Assembly (NCBI RefSeq): GCF_003573695.1
Contig: NC_039363.1
Span: 151,622,826-151,686,825, forward strand
Length of the DNA stretch: 64,000 nucleotides
DNA from: Papaver somniferum
Lineage: Eukaryota > Streptophyta > Magnoliopsida > Ranunculales > Papaveraceae
Direction: 5' to 3'
The translations under genes and the position numbers were made by a program. Shown here piece by piece: positions 56,049 to 64,000 of this stretch (positions within the stretch are counted from its first letter, which is position 1; each line of letters opens with the position of its first letter). The notes under the pieces were generated by a model. The model was not told where the DNA came from. It did not search any database and was given only the letters and a program-made list of their open reading frames with translations.

Positions 56049-56056
56049 CTTTTATA
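56049..56056 (-). promoter_or_regulatory. TATA box of the antisense gene (element D)
   Basis: TATAAAAG on the minus strand, about 250 bases inside the 3' LTR, pointing into the element. The same octamer occurs in element E at 15638. Confidence 0.65.
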
Positions 56057-56288
56057 GACAAATAATTAGAGAATCCCAGTAGAAAAAGCATTCCTTTTTT
56101 GTTTCGAACGCCCAAGGAAGGAAACCGGTCCCACCCAAAATTCCATGCTTGCACCGACGCATTCACATGGGCAACTGCTAGCGGTCGGTCAAAGAATTTT
56201 CCGGGTAAGCTCCCTTCATCTCGTTTTTCTCACGCGTATTTATCACCATCTCATGCCTACCCCACAATGATGTAACCATTATGTTCTA

Positions 56289-56302
56289 GGCAGGGGACTT
56301 AA
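56289..56302 (+). other. Polypurine tract of element D
   Basis: GGCAGGGGACTTAA directly before the 3' LTR start. Confidence 0.88.
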
Positions 56303-58871
56303 TGTTGATGGTGGATTTTTATTTAAGGCTAAAATTGTAAAAGCCGAATTTAATATGCTGACATCCTGTAAAGGATAAAGCCATTTGAGTGATGAATACT
56401 TCTTCACTTTATTAATTCACCTAGAATGGAGCATGTGGCAACAATCCCTGTGAATTAAATACACCCAGAACGGAGCATGCAGCAACAATCCCGATTTTCT
56501 GTGGATTTATAGCATTATTAATTAATGCTTTATTAGCCTTGTATTTCCTGTGTTGTTCCCGGGAACCCTCACTATTGATGCAACATGAGGACTGAGTGTT
56601 GCTCCTAACAGAGTAACACGAATCTCCGAGTGTCAATAGTGAGGCATGCACGAAATGCCCGTACAGGCTATCTCTCGGTGTGTTATACTAGCCCGATTGA
56701 GTAAAGTCTCTCGGTGTGTTATACTATACCGATTGAGTATTCCTCTTGGTGTGTTATACTATCCCGATTGAGTATAATCTGGACTGCCCGTGCCAGTCTC
56801 AGAAATAATCATGACCACGCAGGTTAGCCGCATAATTTGATAGCCTAGACGATACTCAATAGGAGTAGGCTATCACCACAATGACCACCAGCGGGCCCGG
56901 TTATGCCCTGGCTGGTCGAACTCATGCCTTGCCCCCAAATAGCCACCAAACACCAGCCATGAAGGGGGATGTTCGAGCAGGCATGAAGTGGCTAGCATGC
57001 GCAAGATTGTCAAAAACAGTCTCAAAAGAGGTCGCGACCGTCCAACTTCGCAGGCACGGTTGAACGGCTTGGATTGTCCTTTGATCAATTGGTGAAGTGT
57101 TGGTACGCCCATTGGCGGGCGCACTTTCCACCTACCTGATCGGTTCTCTCACGGCCAAGACATGGAGCAATGAACAATTGACCAAAGCATGGCTGCGTGA
57201 TGCTTTTAAAACCGTGAAAGTCCACTATTTGATCATGACCATCCAACTTCGCAAGCATGGTTGGATGGCTTAGATCACACCCAATATCGTGGAGCAAGTA
57301 CACACATGCTCACCGCCGGCCCAATGAGGGCCCCACACGATCGGCCTCCTCAAAGTAGGAGCACAACTCAGAAAACCGATAGGTTAAAGTTGCTAGCTCA
57401 CAACCGATCTAAAACCCTAATTAGGATTTGCGGCATGACTCATGTGTCGCAAATCGACCACGAGCGTCCATCTTTGCAAGCTTGGACGGATGGTGTAGAT
57501 ATAGATTAAAAGGGTCCCGAGCATGCCAACACGATCACCGTAGGCCCGTCTACAGGCATGACCGATCGGCCAAGGCCGGCCATGGCTGGACGCCTCGGTT
57601 CGTGCGCCCAAAGATGGCATGTCACGCCTCTTTAAGGAATCCTTTGCGACACAGGATTCTTATTGAAAACAGATCTTGACCACTCTTCTTCGCCGGCCGA
57701 ATCGAGTGGTTTAGATCGAACCTTCGAGAGACGAGGTAGCATGGGCGTGAATACCGATGAGATGCCTCCATGCAGGACCAATCGGTCCCACCAGAATTTC
57801 CCCTAAGCTCAAATTCGATCGGGCTGAAAATGGGTGCTTGCGCACCTCCTAAAACCTAATCCAACGGTCGCAGATGAGGGTCGCAAGCCATCTCGTCCGT
57901 CCAACTTCGCTAGCTTGGACTGACGTCCTAGGATAGGAGTTAGGCGACCATTGAGGCATCACCATGATCACCGTCCACCACTCTTACACATGGAGTGATC
58001 GGCCAAGGCATGGCTCGCCCATGCAGCCTCCAAATGGTCACTTGAAGATGGATGGACATGATGCTATTTTAAGACGCTTAATTCGTGACTTACTCTGTTA
58101 AGCTTTAAAACAGCGATGCTTCATGCATACTGAATATATTTGATGCATTACATGCATATAATACACATGATATTTTATAAATATCGACTTCCCAAATAAC
58201 TTAGTTATTTAACCTAGCATCACATGCTACTTCCTGTGGGTCCCGCGATCCACACATTCGAGACATCAATCATGTACAAACTGGGGGATACTTACTGGGG
58301 TATTGGTCTGGCGGTTTACATCGTGCAGCGTGCAACGCGCCATCACAAGAACGTGTCAGGAAGACATGGATGGTTAGCGATGATGGGAGAAGTGGGAAAA
58401 ACTAATCGTGGGACACTAACACACGACCCCACTATCCCATCACTCCACTTCCTCCACTTCCCATGAGAGACGAGGGTTATGCACAATGGCTTGTATAAAT
58501 AGGTTCTCTTCCCTATTTCGAAGACAAGACAGAAACAAGTGTTAATACAACGTATTCAAACACCCAGAGCCTGCTTGCATTATTTGCAAGCCTTTTCATA
58601 TTTCTGATACAAGTCATAAACAGCCAACACCTTCACACTCTCAACACCTTCTTCGCTTCCCTCCCTAAGATCAACCCCATCTCCTTCACTTTTGTGACCG
58701 AAGCAAGTCTGGAACGGCTATTTCTTGGTTTAGGCTAGAATTGTACAGATTGATCTCTCAAATCAGAAAGCACTCTTGTGCAGTGCATTTGTTTAGGGTG
58801 TAGATTCATTTCTCATCCACACACACCCCAAAATTACCAGAACCTGCAGAAATAGTTTTCACTCATAAACA
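56303..58871 (+). repeat. 3' LTR of element D
   Basis: 2569 bp, collinear with the 5' LTR, with scattered substitutions and small indels. The TATA box is intact at 58494-58501. It ends CATAAACA, followed by ACGTC. Confidence 0.92.
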
Positions 58872-59283
58872 ACGTCATACGAAGTCTTTTCACAATTGTA
58901 ATGATTATCAAAAGAATAACTTCATAAAGACGAAGACAAGATCCGATGCTCCCAATTGGAGAAAGACTAACTTGCAAAAGAATAATCAATCCAATTCTCT
59001 TCCGATAAATCTTGAAGAGAGTAATGGGAAGAAGGTTCCGGTTATTCCTAAACGCACTCAGAAGTGGGTATCAAAGAAAGCTAATGATGCTTTGAGTGTG
59101 AAAAGGAATAATCTTCCAGAAATTTCCATGACTATGGAGAAGGCAGTATCCATGATGTTGGAACTTAAAAAGTTTTTTGGAAAAATGGAATTGGATGTGA
59201 AAGGCTCTAAAAGTGATCCTTTTCATGATAATCCAAAGGTCAATTGTGGTGAACAAGACATTGTTCACACCAATACAACTTGA
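58872..59283 (+). CDS. Gag C-terminal part (element C), after nested D
   Basis: The frame resumes that of 48030-48276 without a stop. It is basic and Asn/Lys-rich, with SDAPNWRKTNLQKNNQSN and PKRTQKWVSKKANDA, which resembles the W-V-x-K block that ends copia gag regions before protease. It closes with a helical stretch (TMEKAVSMMLELKKFFGKME) and stops at 59283. No protease motif follows. Confidence 0.75.
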
Positions 59284-61896
59284 TTGTGTTGTAAGTGCAT
59301 CCTCACCAAGGAATGCCCTGCTATGTATACGGTGAGGGAAGCACGAAAATTGGGGAACACAGATTATGTTCGGTAAGGCTGTAGAATTCAATTGGATTCA
59401 TCTAAAAAGGTATGTCTATAAACTTGAGCAAGATTTGTTCTTTTATTCACGTACCTTTCTTATCGTTCTTTTCTACCTAATTTGATCTGTCTTTAAGGTT
59501 ATAAATGTTTAGGTTTGAAAATAATAGTTTGGGATGTTTGGACTATATGGTACGCCTACCAAGTATGGATAACATCATTGAAAATCAAAATCCAGGGGTT
59601 TAAGTTCGCAAACCCGTATGCATACTTAACGTCGATATTCAGTAAACTTTTTTTGGCCGTATCTTCTTCGTCCGAACTCGGAATGACCTCATTCTTTTTG
59701 CAGTCTATTTCTATTTGAATTATCTTCAAAATGGAGGTGACAATTATTGAATTTGTATTATTTAAGATTGGTATTTGTCATGTCTCTTGTTTTTGAGTGT
59801 TTTGCTCCGTTTCGTTGCATCTGTTCCACTTTTCTTGGACTTGGGCATTTGTATTCTTGGAGTAATACTCTTCTAAGCTCATTGTAGCTTTTACAAGAAT
59901 GTTTTTGGTGAATCACAAAGAAGGAAGTTCAAGAATTGGCAGTAGTACGCATCACTATGGGATTCTTGAATGTTCACAATCATGTGAACTATGGTGCATG
60001 GTCCTTAATGACTTTATATGTTCTTCTTTGTTAAGAAAATATTTTTAAAAATACACGCCTTTGGTAGCTATTCTTGGTGTAAATCCGAGAGAAAAAGATT
60101 GATTCTACCCTCTAAGGACAAATCATCTAATATGTGCATTACGAGTTTGTCCTGATGCCTAGGAAACTTCTTATGAGAATTTATTCTTCTTCTGAGAAGG
60201 ATTACTAGAGTTTGGAATAGACACTATTGTGATTACACATATCTATGTCCAACGTTTTCATCTTCATGTTTTTAGGTTTATTTGGTTTAAATTCTAAAAC
60301 TGTTTGGAAGATGATTTTTGCAGTATTTAATCTTTTTGATTTTGAAGTATTGCAATATTTTTATGGGATATGTATTGTTTGCGTCCGTGAACCTGAAGGT
60401 CCCATATGTTTTCAAAAGTAAAGTCGTTCATAAGTTATGCCTATGCAGTCATGTATTTGACGGAAAATAGGATGAAATCTTTTGTAAGAAAGGGATAAAG
60501 TATATTATGTTGTTATGAATATAATGATGGAAAATAGAATAGATCCTTGTATGTGATCCACGGTATTGATCTTCATTGATACATTTTGTTATGTATTACC
60601 GTGAAGGCTCCATTGTGTGTCTCATGTTGAGCACGATACAACTAAGTCGATTAGTTTTGGCGTTTTTGGTTGTTCCATGAGATGATACATGTTGAGCACT
60701 CTTGAACTAAATTAATTATCTTGATTGGTTATTTAGTTATTTGCTCCGAAAGTATTCTTTTGTCGAGCAAAATCTTGTGACAATTAAATTGATTACTTCA
60801 GTGATTAGTTTGGTTGTGTATTCCAATTAGATTAATTATAGGTTCTCTTATAATTAATCTAGTTGAGTTTTCATATATTCCACAAGTTCTTGTGTTGAGT
60901 ATGTGAACGGCTATACTAATCATGTTCTTTGGTTAATGTAGTCATATATTCTGTGAGGTTTTCCTTATGTTGAGTATTTGAACGGTTAAGTTAGTCATCT
61001 CCATGTGATTGGCTTAGTCGTTGCTCCGTAAGTTTACTTATGTTGAGCACATTCAATTAAATCGATCACTTTTGTGGTGTGATTTAGTTGCGTATTCCAA
61101 TTAAATTAATCATGGGTTTACTTGTAATTAATTTGGTTGAGTATTGGATATAGAAAATCATTTCTTTGGTTTTTGGTGTCCAATTAAAAAATCCTTCTTT
61201 TGTTTTGAAATTAAGGTCGCTCTTGTTGTTCTTTCGGGAATGACATCAAATGGGGGAGAGTTCTTTTGAACTTGTGCTTAATGGTAATATCTTGCGGGGT
61301 GTGCGGCTGTGGAATTTTATAGGGGTTATCTTGTATCTTAAAAATCCTTTGACGAATGCATTTAGCTTCAGATTTATGATTGCATATAAATTAAGTTGGT
61401 ATGTATTTTTTTCTTTTAGTCTATGAAACGTCTTTTGTGAAAATTTCATTATGATCTCGTTCTTTTACCTTTGCCAATTTTATTGACAAAAAGGGGGAGA
61501 AATAACGTAGTTCACACAACAAATACATATGGTTTTCGGATCATTATGTAAGGGGGAGTGGTTTCCATAATCGAGATGGAGTATTGACTAAGGTGGAGCG
61601 ATACATATCACCATAGTATTGTTGTTAAAGTCGTGATGCAATTGGACTTTGATGTTACATAATAATACTATTTAACCAATTGGACCTCGCATACCTAATT
61701 TCTCGATTTCTCTCATTGTTATAGCTACGGATCTTCAACAACGGTGGTTCTAAACTTACAACCTTTGGGATCATTGGAGTATTTGGAAGGACGAAGATTT
61801 CAAGGAAAGTTGAAGATTAGACTATGAAATAGAAGCCACTAAAGTTTATCTTTTTTGTATTTCATATGTATTAATAGAATTATCACTAAAATTGAC
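59284..61896 (+). other. Spacer of element C in place of pol
   Basis: These 2.6 kb have no RT, integrase or protease motif in any frame. From 61200 on, the sequence matches the post-pol spacer of element A (GACATCAAATGGGGGAGAG at 61241; TTGACAAAAAGGGGG near 61481). The block between 59284 and 61200 has no counterpart in A. Confidence 0.75.
60620..61150. repeat. Degenerate 65-76-bp repeats in element C spacer
   Basis: TGTTGAGYA-type motifs recur at 60625, 60690, 60893, 60969 and 61041, with weaker copies between. Each is followed by AATTAAATYGATTA-like and GTGATTAGTTTGG-like blocks. Confidence 0.65.
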
Positions 61897-61908
61897 AAAG
61901 TGGGAGAT
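61897..61908 (+). other. Polypurine tract of element C
   Basis: AAAGTGGGAGAT directly before the 3' LTR start TGTTAGAGC, the usual copia arrangement. Confidence 0.88.
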
Positions 61909-64000
61909 TGTTAGAGCGTAGCTCGGTCGACCTCGCATGTGTTGTTATATTAAGCATGTTTGTCAATGTTAGTGATCAAAACTATGAGTCTTGATTTCTA
62001 GTCTATTATAGCTAAGTCTCGTACTAGGATAGAAAAGTGTAGTTGAGCTCAAGGACTTCATGGCGATTCATCATACAACGACGAAGATCTAATCAAGGAA
62101 CCGTGGAACTTCATCAACAAAAAGGTATGTGAAGACTTGATTTTATCTATCACTCAAAAGTCTATCTATTCTATCTCCTACTTTTTATGAGACAAAATTC
62201 GTATGCTTTATAGACTGGATCATACACATTTGACATTTCGAGATGAGTATACTCTACTTATCTTTTTCTCGAAATCGTGTGTTGGTAAAGCATTTCTCTT
62301 TGATCGGGTTTATCTTCACCTAGTGACGAAAGTCATAATGTTTCAATCACTTTGAAAATCGTTTTGACGAGAAATAGTGTAACAACAATATAACGTCCTC
62401 TAAGAATGTTTCAATGGTTGGAATGAGAGTTTAGGTCTATATAACCAATGATGCATACAAGCACTGTGTGGTAACACATATGTGCATAAGTCCTATTCCT
62501 TAATCCGAAGTTTTAGAACTTTGTTGATTGAGAGAAACCGGAGGAATTGGCTTTGCCAAGTCCGCGAACTCAGTTTGCGAACTCAGTCCGCGAACTGACG
62601 GAAGTTCTTGTACCGAGAATTTCTGATGGGATTTCCAAAAACTCTTTCTTATGTTAAATCCGCGAACTGGCGGAAGTTCTCGAACCGAGGATTTCTTCTG
62701 AGTTTGGAAAAATCTGACGGTTATCTTAAGTCCGCGAACCTGTTTGTGAACTTAAGTGGTTATGATCTAAATATGTGCTCTGAACATGAAACTTAAATTA
62801 CTAAGGAATGCTTTATGAAAAGCGTGGATAAAGTTCATGAGCCGATTCAATCGAATCGAATCATCTTTGTTTCAATTATGTCTTGTGTAGTTACATAAGA
62901 TCTCATATAAATTGAACAACTCTCTAACTAGTTCATTTGAAGTCAATTGAACTAGTTATGGTGAAGAAGAACAAGGTTACTATGAAAAGCTCATATGGTT
63001 AACCTTTTGGGTTACTATGTTGAACCAACATACACGTACACGTTTGGGCAAGATTTTCACGAACCCAGTAAACGTATACCTCAAGCGTGTGTGACAAGCT
63101 AAGTTTTCGATCTAACAGTTGAGAAATATTAACTTGAATCTAAATTAGATTTTCATCTAATGGTGAATATGGATTTCTTTGTAACTAAGGCAAAACCCTG
63201 ATTTGAAGACTACGTAAAGGAGACGTCTAGCATTGGGCAAAACTAATCCCCATACGTCTGTGTGATACTAGTGCGCTAGATAGAGTCGATTCTCCTTTAA
63301 CCTTTGGTTTTCTTCTTCTAAAACCAGGTTAATGACTTAAAAACTTCATTCGGATTGTGAAGCCAGACCGATACTACTTTTATCGTAGTTGTGTGATCTG
63401 ATCTTGCATCTTCTAGCGTACGAGTACAATCATATTGATTGGCTTGAGATCGTGAGAGTTATCCGATAGGCAAGATATAAAAGTAATCACAAACGCCTTC
63501 GTCTCATCGTTTGTGATTCCGTAACATCTTCTTTCGCTAGTCGATTAAGTTTGTTGTGAGGTGATTGATTAATCTAGGCTATTCTTCGGGAATATAAGAC
63601 CGGATTATCAATTGGTTCCCATTCACCTTGATTATTATCAAAAGACGGAATAAAACTTTTAGGGTTTATCGATGGGAGACAGATTTATCCTTTGATAGAC
63701 TTTTCTGTGTGAGACAGATTTGTTTATTGTTAAAGCCTGCGATTTTCGGTCGTAGCAACTCTTAGTTGTCGGTGAGATCAGCTAAGGGAATCAAGTGCGC
63801 GGTATCCTGCTGGGATCAGAGGCATAGGCGTGTAACTGTACCTTGGATCGGTGGGAGACTGATTGGGGTTCAACTATGGTCCAGTCCGAAGTTAGTTTGT
63901 AGTAGGATAGTGTCTGTAGCGGCTTAATACAGTGTGTATTCAATCTGGACTAGGTCTCGGGGTTTTTCTGCATTTGCGGTTTCCTCGTTAACAAAACTTC
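61909..64000 (+). repeat. 3' LTR of element C, running off the window
   Basis: The first 2092 bases are present and collinear with 44705-46796. The rest (about 350 bases) lies outside. The TATA box position reads TACGTAAA at 63211-63218, unlike the 5' LTR. Confidence 0.92.

Larger units (their letters stand above)
48277..58871 (+). mobile_element. Tat-like LTR retrotransposon D, non-autonomous
   Basis: Complete 10,595-bp element: LTRs 48277-50829 and 56303-58871, PBS 50832, gag remnant, antisense gene region (52407 to about 56056), polypurine tract 56289-56302. There is no trace of protease, RT, RNase H or integrase between gag (to about 51957) and the antisense ORF (from 52407). The LTR start, polypurine tract, PBS spacing and TATA block are shared with B, so it belongs to the same Tat-like group. 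Confidence 0.88.
44705..64000 (+). mobile_element. Ty1/copia element C, pol-less, containing nested element D
   Basis: 5' LTR 44705-47144, PBS 47147, gag from 47368, nested D at 48277-58871, gag end 58872-59283, then 2.6 kb of spacer, polypurine tract 61897-61908, and the 3' LTR from 61909 beyond the window end. No protease, integrase, RT or RNase H remnant was found. Without D and with a complete 3' LTR the element would be about 9 kb. It is probably a non-autonomous partner of A-type elements. Confidence 0.85.

Overview
The window looks like nuclear DNA from a flowering plant (a eudicot, judging by the element types). It is AT-rich and almost entirely made of nested transposable elements. 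The signs are plant-type LTR retrotransposons: Ty1/copia with an initiator-Met primer-binding site, Ty3/gypsy Athila-like, and Ty3/gypsy Tat-like with a second RNase H. There are also a LINE tail, a CACTA terminus and a TIR element. I see no convincing host housekeeping gene, no rRNA or canonical tRNA gene, and nothing bacterial. The species cannot be fixed from the sequence. The element names A to H are mine.

Layout, left to right. 1-1416 is non-coding apart from a perfect 23-bp hairpin. 1417-3187 holds scrambled copia LTR pieces and a minus-strand copia integrase relic (H). 3188-11415 is copia element A: 2.47-kb LTRs, a decayed gag-PR-IN-RT-RH pol and a 5-bp target duplication. 11816-13231 is a non-autonomous TIR element. 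About 14580-17274 is part of a minus-strand Tat-like element (E). 17275-27701 is Tat-like element B on the plus strand, with dual RNase H and LTRs full of 69-bp and 236-bp minisatellites. 27702 to about 31560 is an inverted relative (B'). About 31560-41039 is a minus-strand Athila-like element (F), split by a 2.42-kb copia solo LTR and carrying a LINE tail in its LTR. 41040-43927 is a CACTA-like segment with a minus-strand zinc-finger ORF. 43928-44704 is an inverted copia LTR fragment (G). From 44705 past the window end is copia element C, which has gag but no pol; its gag is split by the complete 10.6-kb Tat-like element D (48277-58871).

The elements form a clear order of events. D lies in C, C lies in G's LTR, B lies in E's repeat array, and a solo LTR, a LINE and a CACTA end lie in F. 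Several insertions can be checked from their target duplications: CTCAA for A, AATTT for the solo LTR, and TCGTC/ACGTC for D.

The most interesting biology is in the Tat-like group. E and D carry, just inside the 3' LTR and on the strand opposite to the retroelement, a gene-like unit with a TATA box, a GC-rich leader and a splice donor. In D it continues into a plant-mobile-domain-like reading frame with an 85-bp intron; in B a related C-terminal segment remains. D lacks pol, so it is a non-autonomous element carrying gag plus this antisense gene. Antisense extra ORFs are known in Tat-lineage elements, so the class is not new; the preserved promoter, leader and donor layout is what deserves attention.
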